Shown one piece after another: positions 1 to 6,997 of a stretch of DNA of 12,355 bases. The stretch spans positions 1,931 through 14,285 of the forward strand of contig MU646405.1 of the NCBI GenBank assembly GCA_026770585.1, written 5' to 3'. The number at the start of each line of letters is the position of its first letter. Position 1 is the first letter of the stretch. Origin of the DNA: Baffinella frigidus. Its lineage: Eukaryota; Cryptophyceae; Cryptomonadales; Baffinellaceae. The translations under genes were made by a program, and so were the position numbers. The notes below the pieces were generated by a model, which saw nothing but the letters and a program-made list of their open reading frames with translations, did not search any database and had not been told where the DNA came from.

Positions 1-121
1 TCTGCACTGGAGAGCGAAACGCGATCCGAGAGCAAAAATGCTTTCTCTGCAGTCCTTTCTACGGAAGGGCGTGTCGTTGGCGTATGTTGGGAGCATTTGA
101 AACCTAAAGGACCTAAAGGGA
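1..121 (+). repeat. Interspersed repeat, copy A (truncated by window edge)
   Basis: Non-coding segment sharing blocks with 904-1048 and 1272-1395: the CTGCACTGGAGAGC start, GCGATCCGA, GCAAAAATGC, TTTCTACGGAA, then TATGTTGGG and the ending AACCTAAAGGACCTAAAGG. The copy begins outside the window. No coding potential was recognised in it. It marks the flank as repetitive host-type DNA; the element class is unknown. Confidence 0.75.
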
Positions 122-787
122 TTCGAATTTAGCGGAGGACGGTTTTCCGGGTCTCATAAATCAGGAATTTCTCGGGTCGTTTAGCACCAATTACTCAATT
201 TGTTCAGCTTAGCGAGCCTGACAAGCTGGTGTTTTTTTCATAATTTTCCATCAAGATGCGGCTTAATTAAAAAATGCCAAAGTTGACATTTGAGCCTTTT
301 GACGTCTCAGGACGTCGCAGGCACTTAACGAAATCAACTGAGGCCGGTATCGTGGGCTCGACGAGGGGGGGCGGGGACGGCGCGCACGACGGCCTAGCAC
401 GTAGAGGAGACTGGGTCCCGGCATGGCGCTGCTCCCAGTACCCGAGTTCACCCCTGGGGGGTGTGCGCCTATTAGGAACATTCTGATAGTTTAGGAGGAG
501 GACGTGGACGGCTAGTCTGGTAAATTTGCCAGATAGGCTTGCTGCGCGATCCGAAAAACCTCGGGAGCGGCCCCTTGAACCACAGCGGGCGGAGCCCAAT
601 GCTCTATTTGGGAAGCAAGGCTGACCCGGTCCTAGCTTGGGAAAGGCACGGGCTGACACCGACAATCCTGTTTAATGAATGAACACGAAATCAACGAAAT
701 CAACTCAAGGGATAAAACATTGAGCTCCATAAGCTCCATAAGCAACTCGATGTTGTTCCCTGGACCTAAAGACGGTCCTAAAAGGAT
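122..787. other. Non-coding flank with no recognised gene
   Basis: About 670 bases with only fortuitous ORFs of low-complexity composition (Arg/Pro/Ser-rich on one strand, the complementary composition on the other). It holds an 18-base near-palindrome at 516-533 (TCTGGTAAATTTGCCAGA) and a short tandem AGCTCCATA pair near 725-742. I see no tRNA, rRNA or protein family. Open frames of up to 132 codons on the minus strand (267-665) have no domain-like pattern and are not annotated as genes. Confidence 0.5.
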
Positions 788-1048
788 TGATACCATGAGC
801 CTCAACGGAGGCTGACTTGAGTTCGGTGCGTGGGTGGGCATGGTCACCAATTGGCATACCTCCAAACACCCCAAGAGAACCACCCTGTATCCCCTCTTCA
901 CGAGTCTCTGCACTGGAGAGCTAAACGCGATCCGAGAGCTAAACGCGATCCGAAAGCAAAAATGCTTTTTCTGCAGATCCCTTCTACGGAACGGCGTGTC
1001 GTTGGGCTATGTTGGGCGAAATTGAAACCTAAAGGACCTAAAGGATTT
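788..1048 (+). repeat. Interspersed repeat, copy B
   Basis: A roughly 260-bp copy that starts at GATACCATGAGC, passes through the shared block CACCCCAAGAGAACCACCCT and CCCCTCTTCACGAG, and ends at AACCTAAAGGACCTAAAGG. It carries an internal 17-bp tandem duplication (GAGCTAAACGCGATCCGA unit, about 917-952) that copy A has only once and copy C lacks. No ORF with a recognisable product lies in it. A SINE or MITE-like element is possible, but no terminal inverted repeat, poly-A tail or tRNA-like head was found. Confidence 0.8.
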
Positions 1049-1161
1049 CTCATTTATCTCCTTTCATCTTTGGTGTGTGACTGATTTCACATCACCCCCA
1101 CACACAATCCCTCTCACCTTGTGGGGTATCCGTGGCTGGAGCTTTTATACTTCAACCATGG

Positions 1162-1400
1162 GATACCATGAGCTTCAGAAAGGCTGACTTGGGTTTGGTG
1201 TGTGTGCGAGCGCGTTCCCACTTGGGACACCTCAAAACACCCCAAGAGAACCACCCTATCCCCTCTTCACGAGCCTCTACACTGGAGACCTCAATGCCAT
1301 CCGAAAGCAAAAATACCTTCTCTGCAGATCCTTTCTACGAAATAACGTGTCGCTGGGCTTTGTTGGGAGCATTCAAACCCTAATGAACCTAAGGACCTGC
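1162..1400 (+). repeat. Interspersed repeat, copy C
   Basis: The third copy in the same orientation as B. It shares GATACCATGAGC, CACCCCAAGAGAACCACCCT, CCCCTCTTCACGAG, the TCTGCAGATC core, TTTCTACG and TGTTGGGAGCATT. It is more diverged at its end, where CCTAATGAACCTAAGGACC replaces the ACCTAAAGG pair. B and C start about 370 bp apart, so the left flank is a loose array of this element. Confidence 0.8.
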
Positions 1401-1703
1401 GCCAAAAGTGGTGTACGGCAAAAGTGGACAAGAACTGCTCCAATAACCACAATGGTGTGCCACGTGACGAGGTCTTTGGCTGGGGGTAGGCATCGTACCT
1501 GATCTTGAGTTGAACCAAAAACACCAAGCACCAAGGACAATTCGAGAAAGGCCCAACATCACGTTCATGTGTCCTGGAAAGTGAAAAAGGTCTCACACGA
1601 AATGGTCCTAATGAACGTGCAAAGACCCGCTTCTCTGCTCCCAGCCTCAACATCGTTCCTAGCACTGCACACGCGCTTTGCGTGGTCGTGAGATACGTTT
1701 TTC
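1401..1703. other. Left junction region, no gene seen
   Basis: About 300 bases between repeat copy C and the first upstream element of the viral-like block. No convincing coding, RNA gene or terminal repeat was found. The transition from flank to gene block must lie in or near here, but I could not find a target-site duplication matching the other side near 9480-9500. Confidence 0.4.
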
Positions 1704-1726
1704 TGCGTAGCAACGGGTGCTGTGTA
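1704..1726 (+). promoter_or_regulatory. Shared upstream box, copy 1
   Basis: A 23-base segment (TGCGTAGCAACGGG followed by TGCTGTGTA) that recurs at 3265-3288 with one extra G, each time upstream of a plus-strand gene and before a run of 10-11 A's. Presence in front of both plus-strand genes and absence elsewhere suggest a promoter or regulatory element. Function is inferred from position and repetition only. Confidence 0.55.
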
Positions 1727-1794
1727 TTTACAGACTGTTTGGGTTTACAGACTGTTTGGGTTTACAGACTGTTTGGGTTTACAGACTGTATGAC
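1727..1794 (+). repeat. 17-bp tandem repeat, 4 copies, upstream of HNH gene
   Basis: Four head-to-tail copies of TTTACAGACTGTTTGGG (1727-1743, 1744-1760, 1761-1777, and a last copy from 1778 that diverges after ACAGACTGT). Each unit contains the small inverted repeat ACA-GAC-TGT. Being phased and located 140-210 bp upstream of the zinc-finger/HNH start, it could be an iterated protein-binding site or a slippage-derived minisatellite. Confidence 0.85.
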
Positions 1795-1801
1795 ACAACC
1801 C

Positions 1802-1811
1802 AAAAAAAAAA
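1802..1811 (+). promoter_or_regulatory. A-tract upstream of HNH gene
   Basis: Ten A's followed by CC and then CACATACGTG. This mirrors the 11-A tract with CC and ACATATATG at 3309-3337 before the next gene, so the pair box plus A-tract plus ACATA-TG is a shared arrangement. It probably belongs to the promoter or 5' leader; the start codon follows 124 nt later. Confidence 0.4.
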
Positions 1812-1934
1812 CCCGTTTCTCCACATACGTGCTGAACATCCACACAAATGCGACTCGACTAGGAGGCAACAATATAGCGTGGTATCACAACCCGTTACTA
1901 TTTGAACACTAATACAAGACACCGCGACATAACC

Positions 1935-3095
1935 ATGTGTGGCAAAGAAGAATGCGGGTCCGCGTGTAAACCGGTGGCACCTGCACGCGTATCGACGAAG
2001 CGCAAACGAGACGACGTCGCCGACAGTGCACCGACACCGTTCTCTATGACACAACCCGAAGACATAGTAACACCCACCGAGACGATGAGCAGCGTAGACG
2101 ATGATGATACCACCACAAGCAGCACCGAGATGGAAGAAGATACGACCGAGGACGACTGTGGTGACGACGACGCAAAGAAGGAGAAGAAGAAGTACGTACG
2201 TCCGAAACACTACTGCACGCGGCCCGATTGCAAGGTGTCACGACAAAGCTCGGCAAAGCTCGAAGCACACGTCGACTATGAACACGACAAACTTTATCAC
2301 AACGTCTGCGACCTCATCAACAAAAAGACCGGGGAAAAATGCGGGTATAAGTGCGAAGAGCGCAATACCCTGACGCGACACCAAAAACTCCTACACAGCG
2401 ACGCCGACACCCATACGTATCCGTGCCCGGACTGCGAGGTGTTCTCCACATCAGCCTCCAACCTCAAAGTCCACTGGGACGCGTGTTGTTCACCACCCAA
2501 CCACCCCGTGAGAACCCAGTACAAATGCCCGGTGTGCAACGAGGGGTTCCCGACGATCCCTCATCTCAACGTCCATCATCTTTATAATTGTGTTCCGAAG
2601 GACGACCCGAGGTACACCGCGTTTCGCGACAAGATCAACAAATCCACGAAAGCGCGCTACGCGTCGGACGAGATTGTCCGCGCCAAAGCGTGCCTGCGCA
2701 GCGCTCTTGTGCGCATGATGAAGAAGATGGGAATGCGCAAAGTTTCTCTGTCGGAAGAATTGGTGGGCTGCAGCTACGAGGAGCTCATCGCGCACCTCAA
2801 CGACAACGATCGGGGCTATGTCTACGATAAGTCGGGTGGGGAGTTCCACATCGACCACATCCGTCCTATGGCCAGCTTCAAGAACCTTGCCACATGCCAC
2901 CTTGAGGTGTTGGAGTGCATGGACTTCAACAACCTACAGTTATTGCCCGGACGAGAAAACTGAAGCAAAGGCGCCCGTTTCAACGCCAAGGATAAAGCGG
3001 CCTACGCCGTCAGCAAGGGTGGCATGGCCATAGCGGAGCGCAGGAAGGATCGGATCGCAGCCGGGGTGTGCGAATGCAAACTGTGTGTTAAGTAA
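1935..3095 (+). pseudogene. C2H2 zinc-finger / HNH endonuclease fusion with in-frame TGA
   Basis: A probable DNA-binding endonuclease. I start it at the ATG with A at -3 (ACCATGTG); the frame is open upstream but only from a TTG. Residues 20-26 hold a TKRKRDD nuclear-localisation-like cluster and 40-80 an acidic linker. Four Cys/His fingers follow: C94/C99/H112/H117, C125/C136/H149/H154, C164/C167/H180/C184 and C198/C201/H214/C219 (the last two are CCHC). The HNH domain spans about 271-353, with LVGCSYEELIAHL, the FHIDHIRP core (H305, D307, H308) and NNLQLL (N332/N333). After residue 342 comes TGA (2961-2963), but the same frame runs 43 codons to TAA at 3093. It supplies SKGARF, which is the normal end of this HNH type, and a Cys-rich tail (CECKLC). 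The stop therefore interrupts the domain by a single codon. It is either a nonsense mutation (a C-to-T change would explain it) or readthrough. HNH and fingers are confident; the biological role (homing or genome processing) is not known. Confidence 0.85.
2961..2963 (+). other. In-frame TGA inside HNH domain
   Basis: The stop lies between REN and SKGARF. In HNH proteins of this type the sequence runs without interruption from NLQ-x-L through EN-x-x-KGA/N-x, so exactly one codon is replaced. The flanking reading frame is intact on both sides with no indel. Confidence 0.8.
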
Positions 3096-3122
3096 GACGT
3101 TTATATCTCAGAGAGATGGTTC

Positions 3123-3150
3123 GGGTTGGGAGGGGTTGGTTTTGGTTGGG
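3123..3150 (+). other. G-rich tract with quadruplex potential
   Basis: A run of G-tracts (GGGTTGGGAGGGG, then TTGGTTTTGGTTGGG) just downstream of the HNH gene and upstream of the next promoter region. It has at least four runs of three or more G's on the plus strand with loops of 2, 1 and 12 bases. The G/T richness continues to about 3180. Whether it folds is unknown. Confidence 0.45.
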
Positions 3151-3264
3151 TTGTGACGGAGTGGGGTGTGTTGTGTGTGATTAAAACAAATTCATTTCGA
3201 CGCGATTGTAACCAACAACGGGTTCCGGGTTCGCTTGTGTGTTGTTTTGGGGGCCAGAACCCGT

Positions 3265-3288
3265 TGCGTAGCAACGGGGTGCTGTGTA
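3265..3288 (+). promoter_or_regulatory. Shared upstream box, copy 2, with hairpin
   Basis: The second copy of the box seen at 1704-1726. Here it overlaps a perfect 7-bp stem CCGTTGC-GTA-GCAACGG at 3261-3277. GTAGCAACGGG is repeated again at 3287-3297, and CAACGGGTTCCGG occurs at both 3217-3229 and 3290-3302, so the region is built of nested short repeats. It ends 90 nt before the ATG of the 288-aa gene. Confidence 0.55.
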
Positions 3289-3302
3289 GCAACGGGTTCC
3301 GG

Positions 3303-3319
3303 ATATTTAAAAAAAAAAA
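3303..3319 (+). promoter_or_regulatory. TATA-like/A-tract element before 288-aa gene
   Basis: ATATTTAA running into eleven A's, 60 nt upstream of the chosen ATG at 3379, then CC and ACATATATG. It is arranged like 1802-1830 before the HNH gene. It is a plausible core promoter; no experimental basis. Confidence 0.4.
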
Positions 3320-3378
3320 CCATGTGTCTACATATATGTAGAATTGAACCACGGTTGGGTTGTATTGCAACGGTCAAG

Positions 3379-4245
3379 ATGGACCCCGCAACACCTGATA
3401 TCGCACCACCGAAATCCGCATCACAGCCGAACCCCATGAAAAAAACGAAGTCCGCGAAAAAATCGAAACCCACACCACCACAGTCCGTGCCGTTGAAGCA
3501 GCCACCGGCTGAATTCGTTCAGCAGAACCCAGTTGAAAAATCGAAGCAGAGACCCACTACGCAACCCACTCCGCTACAGAATCCCACACAATCCAACCCC
3601 GCACCACACCCGAAACCGACTACTCCACCGCCGACCCCTGCGACGTTGAAGCAACCACAGGCTGAATTCGTTCACAATTTCCTCAGCATTGACCAACTCC
3701 AGCGCATGCTGATCTACTTCAGCAAGCAGAGGCCTACCGATCCGTTTTCTTCGTATGGGTTCACCGATGTCGTGGCCCGGCTCATCAACGACCCTCTTAA
3801 CATCGTGTTTGGGCAACATGGAATATACCTATTCACAAACCACCTGCTGGTCTACCCGTACAACGAGCTAGACGAGGCACAGGTCTCCTACATCACCAAC
3901 TTCTTGCGCACACATGTGGTAAACCTCCCCCCTCCAGACGCAACCATCGGACTTCAAGGGATTCCTAGCATGAAGCTCGACGTCCGCGTTTCGAAGCAGA
4001 TGGGTGGTGGGTACACGGTTCGGCCCGTGCAGCTCTCGAATATCCGAATCAACACTCTCGACGTGCTCTACGCATTGGTGCGTGGGGTCGTCACTGGGCC
4101 GCTAGATGCGAAATACAACCTCCAATACAGACGGCACGCCGTTAATCTCCATTTGCAGAGAATCGTAACCAAGGTCGTGGTCTCCCGTGCACAGCTTCAA
4201 GCTGTCAACGCCGAGTTGCAGCGCTGTCAAGACCTCATGTGCTAG
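3379..4245 (+). CDS. Hypothetical protein, 288 aa, Pro-rich N-terminus
   Basis: No family recognised. The ATG at 3379 has a strong context (AAGATGG, A at -3 and G at +4); the frame is open upstream to about 3235 and an in-frame ATG at 3321 exists, but that part overlaps the A-tract and promoter-like sequence. Residues 1-95 are a Pro/Lys/Gln/Thr-rich, probably disordered head with KKTKSAKKSK near 21-30 and a duplicated short motif LKQPPAEFV / LKQPQAEFV about 50 residues apart. Residues 95-288 look folded, with mixed helix and strand, no membrane segment and a helical C-terminal end. The second LKQP motif sits at the head/domain border. It ends with TAG and converges with the minus-strand genes 120 bp further on. 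It could be a virion-associated or DNA-binding protein, but nothing in the sequence proves it. Confidence 0.8.
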   Translation: MDPATPDIAPPKSASQPNPMKKTKSAKKSKPTPPQSVPLKQPPAEFVQQNPVEKSKQRPTTQPTPLQNPTQSNPAPHPKPTTPPPTPATLKQPQAEFVHNFLSIDQLQRMLIYFSKQRPTDPFSSYGFTDVVARLINDPLNIVFGQHGIYLFTNHLLVYPYNELDEAQVSYITNFLRTHVVNLPPPDATIGLQGIPSMKLDVRVSKQMGGGYTVRPVQLSNIRINTLDVLYALVRGVVTGPLDAKYNLQYRRHAVNLHLQRIVTKVVVSRAQLQAVNAELQRCQDLMC

Positions 4246-4261
4246 ACAACACATACACACT

Positions 4262-4297
4262 TTCTATATAGAACAAAGCCCGAATAGAGGCTTGTGT
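4262..4297. terminator. Palindrome and hairpin between convergent genes
   Basis: A perfect 12-base palindrome TTCTATATAGAA (4262-4273), followed immediately by an imperfect stem ACAAAGCC...GGCTTGT, lies 17 nt after the TAG of the 288-aa gene in the 119-bp gap between converging ORFs. Hairpins at convergent gene ends act as transcript-end signals in some giant viruses; the assignment here is by position only. Confidence 0.35.
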
Positions 4298-4364
4298 CAA
4301 GTACCGATTTGCCGAGTGTATAGTAAAACAAACCAAACAGTGACACGTTTCCAAACCCGTTCAA

Positions 4365-4925
4365 TCAATGATACAGATCGAGCCTCTGAAGGCGCCCAAC
4401 CAACCCACTAGTAGAGAAACGGGGATCTAGAGCCGAAGAGGCAGTGGATCTGTTGGTCACATGGGGTAGGGTGCTACGAGACGGTGAACGGTTTATATGA
4501 GACGGCTCAGGAGACGTAGAATCCCGTGAGAGTCTCGTACGTGCACTGGGGTTTGAGATAAGGGGGTCTTGTACCGGAATGGGTTTGGGTCGTTTTTTCA
4601 GGAGAGGGGATGCGCTACGAGACGGTGACCGGCGGTCCACACGGGACGGCTCGGGAGACATTGACTCTCTTGATATTCGGGTACGGGCCCTTGGGTTGGT
4701 AGTGGTGGAAACCAGTGGGTCTTGTACCGGAATGGGTTTGGGTCGTTTTTTCAGGAGAGGGGATGCGCTACGAGACCGTGAACTACTCTCTGTAGGGCTG
4801 TGCGTTTCACGTTTGTCCACATCTTCCATTTCGCTGTGGCCGTGCCCTGGGTCTCTGTTGTCGGTCTGACCGCCCAGTCTCTGTTTGCCGTTGTCTATGG
4901 CGGGAACCGGTTGCCGTTCAAGCAC
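4365..4925 (-). CDS. Ser/Pro/Arg-rich ORF, likely tail of the 657-aa protein
   Basis: This frame is the direct in-phase continuation of the 657-aa ORF after its TAA at 4926-4928: 185-186 codons ending in TGA. If it is a separate gene, the first ATG is at 4829 (MEDVDKRETHS, about 154 aa); nothing like a promoter lies between. The product is highly basic and Ser/Pro/Arg-rich, with two near-identical 51-residue repeats containing RSASPLLKKRPKPIPVQDPL, LSRDSTSPEPS/ISRESMSPEPS, and a third degenerate unit. KKRPKP resembles a nuclear-localisation signal and the many SP/RS dipeptides could be phosphorylated. The low-complexity composition gives no enzymatic clue. Either the TAA is a mutation or readthrough, or this is an overlapping or independent small gene. 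Confidence 0.55.
   Translation of the reverse strand: MLERQPVPAIDNGKQRLGGQTDNRDPGHGHSEMEDVDKRETHSPTESSSRSRSASPLLKKRPKPIPVQDPLVSTTTNPRARTRISRESMSPEPSRVDRRSPSRSASPLLKKRPKPIPVQDPLISNPSARTRLSRDSTSPEPSHINRSPSRSTLPHVTNRSTASSALDPRFSTSGLVGRLQRLDLYH
4564..4776. repeat. 153-bp tandem duplication with identical 60-bp cores
   Basis: The 60 bases at 4564-4623 recur at 4717-4776 without a difference that I can see, at an offset of 153 bp (51 codons, so frame-preserving). The spacer between the cores is diverged but still encodes the same repeat pattern (TR-SR-S-SPEPS). Core identity against spacer divergence suggests recent gene conversion of the core or selection on it. Confidence 0.85.
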
Positions 4926-6899
4926 TTAATACATTCTCCTAATGCTGGCCTCGTGACGTACGTTAAGTTCTTGGATGGCAACCGCCCTCTTCTGTGCATC
5001 CGATATGTGTTCCTGAATAGTATACAACTCCATGCCGTAAGAACTGATCGCGCCTTTCTCGTCTTTGATGCGTTGTATGATATACCCCGACGACGTGTCG
5101 TCAAACTCTGGGTCGAACGGGTTAGCGTTTTGTATAACGTGGTTGTACAGCGTTTTCCGATCTTTGTTGGAACACGTAGCCTTCCGGTCTATCACTTTCG
5201 AGATAAAACTGGTGCGAAACCCGACATCGTTGGAAATTACAACATCCACGACGTCTGCCAGTATCCCGATGAATCTTTTCATTTCGAGGACGGGGTCCCG
5301 GCCGTCTGTGTGCGGTACAAGACGCGCTGCGTTGGCCATATATCTCAGGATGATACATGGAGTTGTTAGGGTCCTTACGTTGTGCGTGGGTTCGTTGCAT
5401 ACCCTGCGGACGAACGCAGCAAATTCTCCAACCAATGTGTCAGACGAGATACAGACCAACCGTATGATCGCATCAAATATGGGGTATATCACGGCGTGGT
5501 CTAGGATGGAGGAAGTTGTCGGCCACGGGGTATCACAATCGAAAATGATATGTTCTCCGGGTAGTCTGTTTTCGTCTTGGAGTATGGTAGCAGTCTCGGA
5601 CGGGGGTCCTGGCTGGTATAGAAACAGACGTGCGTGGTTGAGCGATTCTAAAAAGACTTTGTAATCTCGCGCATTAAATTCTGGAATGCAGCACATTTCA
5701 GCGAGTTCGTCTGTGGGGACGTCGTCAATTGCTTCGTCGGGGTCGTTTTCCATCAACTCGTTGTCGCTGGACTCTTCCTCTGATTCCACACCGCTTTCAT
5801 CTGATCCCGAACCGCTTCCCTCGGACCCCGAACCACTTTCCTCTGACCCTGAGCCGCTTTCTTCTGATCCCGAACCACCACCTTCATCTGATTCTAAATC
5901 GTCTTCCATCCCTTCACCGGTGGTATGTGATTGGTCCAGTGGGAGTAGCGTACGAACGGGTGGCTTCCTCTTGGCAAGCGCTCGGACCTTCCTCAGGGTT
6001 TTGCACTTTTCAATCGTTTCAATGCAAACCTTCTTCCCCCATGCGTGAATGCGTCCCAATTCATTTTGTTCTGAAACCTTCTTCCGGGCTTTTACTTCGG
6101 TTGCAATATGGTCTTGCAATTTCAAAATCGCGGTGTCTGCCTTGTTCAGTCTGTTCGATCGATCGATCTGTTTCTGTAGGGACTTGCACACAATGCCTTG
6201 GTCGATGACACGCCTTTCGAGTCGGTAGGCGTAACCTAGAGCCTTTTTCCTTATGGCTATGTCACATGCGAGAGTTTTCAGGTCTGCTTCGACGGTATCA
6301 CCGGCCTGTTCTATCGCTTTATCGGTGTCGTGTGCGTCCATCGCATCCTGCCACGCACACTGCATAACGCATAGTCGGTCGATTTCTTTGCATAGATTGG
6401 CATCTTGAATCCGTCTGTCGGGTTCCATCCAAGCACCCGGTGGTTGAAATGGCCGAAACTCTCTCTCATAATCGGGAGAGCCTGCCTCGTCTTGTGCAAT
6501 CAAACGCATAAGCTCATCTTGCATAGCTCTTTCGTTCATGTCATCACCACTTGGCTCTTCTTCTTCCGTGTCGCAGAGACCGAAATGGTACCGATATGCA
6601 GCATCAGATTTCCGTCGGTGGTCGTCTAAACCGACCCGGGCTCTGCTGGCCTTGGCCGACATAGCCCTCATACTCTTTTCGACCGCATTGACGAGTTCGT
6701 TTTGCTCGTCGGTTCTTTCACTCTTGGGGGGAAATTCGTTCTTCTTAAATTTCAGCGCTTCGAATGCATCAATAGACGCCTGTACTGTATCAGATGCAAT
6801 CGATACAGCGGTGTCTAGAGTGTCCAGATATTCGAAGAGTTCTTGCATCGGGTTACGCTCAACCGCGTCTATTTCCACACTGGTTGCATGGTCGTCCAT
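4926..6899 (-). CDS. Hypothetical acidic/coiled-coil protein, 657 aa
   Basis: No family recognised. ATG at 6899 (GATATGGAC). Residues 1-310 are mostly charged helix, probably coiled coil, with long heptad-like stretches at about 20-105 and 165-315, ending in a basic patch (RKVRALAKRKPP, about 300-312). Residues about 325-395 are an acidic Gly/Ser/Glu tract with an eight-residue repeat (GSGSEESG type). Residues 400-657 look like a globular, mostly helical domain without known motifs. No signal peptide or clear membrane segment. It ends with TAA, but the frame continues for another 185 codons into the SR-rich ORF. The order coil, acidic tract, globular domain and basic tail suggests a scaffold, chromatin or virion-matrix role, which is inference. 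It follows the 469-aa gene on the same strand after 98 bp. Confidence 0.8.
   Translation of the reverse strand: MDDHATSVEIDAVERNPMQELFEYLDTLDTAVSIASDTVQASIDAFEALKFKKNEFPPKSERTDEQNELVNAVEKSMRAMSAKASRARVGLDDHRRKSDAAYRYHFGLCDTEEEEPSGDDMNERAMQDELMRLIAQDEAGSPDYEREFRPFQPPGAWMEPDRRIQDANLCKEIDRLCVMQCAWQDAMDAHDTDKAIEQAGDTVEADLKTLACDIAIRKKALGYAYRLERRVIDQGIVCKSLQKQIDRSNRLNKADTAILKLQDHIATEVKARKKVSEQNELGRIHAWGKKVCIETIEKCKTLRKVRALAKRKPPVRTLLPLDQSHTTGEGMEDDLESDEGGGSGSEESGSGSEESGSGSEGSGSGSDESGVESEEESSDNELMENDPDEAIDDVPTDELAEMCCIPEFNARDYKVFLESLNHARLFLYQPGPPSETATILQDENRLPGEHIIFDCDTPWPTTSSILDHAVIYPIFDAIIRLVCISSDTLVGEFAAFVRRVCNEPTHNVRTLTTPCIILRYMANAARLVPHTDGRDPVLEMKRFIGILADVVDVVISNDVGFRTSFISKVIDRKATCSNKDRKTLYNHVIQNANPFDPEFDDTSSGYIIQRIKDEKGAISSYGMELYTIQEHISDAQKRAVAIQELNVRHEASIRRMY
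5770..5890. repeat. Short coding repeat (24-bp period, Gly/Ser/Glu)
   Basis: Imperfect tandem units of about 24 bp within the 657-aa gene encode GSGSEESG, GSGSEESG, GSGSEGSG and GSGSDESG. The synonymous codons vary between units, so the protein pattern is better kept than the DNA, as expected for a linker under selection for acidity. Confidence 0.75.
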
Positions 6900-6929
6900 A
6901 TCAGAACTCTCCGAACTGAATGAGACCCA

Positions 6930-6939
6930 TCTTTAATAA
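6930..6939 (-). promoter_or_regulatory. TTATTAAAGA motif, copy 1
   Basis: On the minus strand TTATTAAAGA lies 59 nt after the stop of the 469-aa gene and 31 nt before the ATG of the 657-aa gene. The same ten bases recur at 8537-8546, 42 nt after the stop of the membrane-protein gene. Since both copies follow a stop closely and contain ATTAAA, a poly(A) signal is the simplest reading. A promoter element for the next gene is the alternative. Confidence 0.45.
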
Positions 6940-6997
6940 CATAGACACGAATTCAGCGGGTAGTTACCGGTCACTTCCTCTGTCTGCCTGTTTGGTT

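Noticed and set aside
267-665. 132-codon minus-strand ORF in the left flank
   Set aside because: Low-complexity Arg/Pro/Ser composition, overlapped by other open frames on both strands, no domain pattern; likely chance in GC-rich non-coding DNA.
1291-1713. 140-codon minus-strand ORF
   Set aside because: Runs across interspersed repeat copy C into the upstream box of the HNH gene; no recognisable protein features.
1779-2210. 143-codon minus-strand ORF, Val/Leu/Cys-rich
   Set aside because: Antisense to the zinc-finger/HNH gene and its leader; the apparent membrane character comes from complement of acidic codons.
2490-2900. 136-codon minus-strand ORF
   Set aside because: Antisense shadow of the HNH domain, whose motifs are clear on the plus strand.
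1704-3095. Global reassignment of stop codons (TGA or TAA as sense) in this element
   Set aside because: TGA, TAA and TAG all appear as sensible ends of neighbouring genes, so mutation or local readthrough explains the two in-frame stops better.
4800-5664. Two plus-strand ORFs of 189 and 199 codons
   Set aside because: Antisense to the 657-aa protein and overlapping one another; no independent start context or family pattern.
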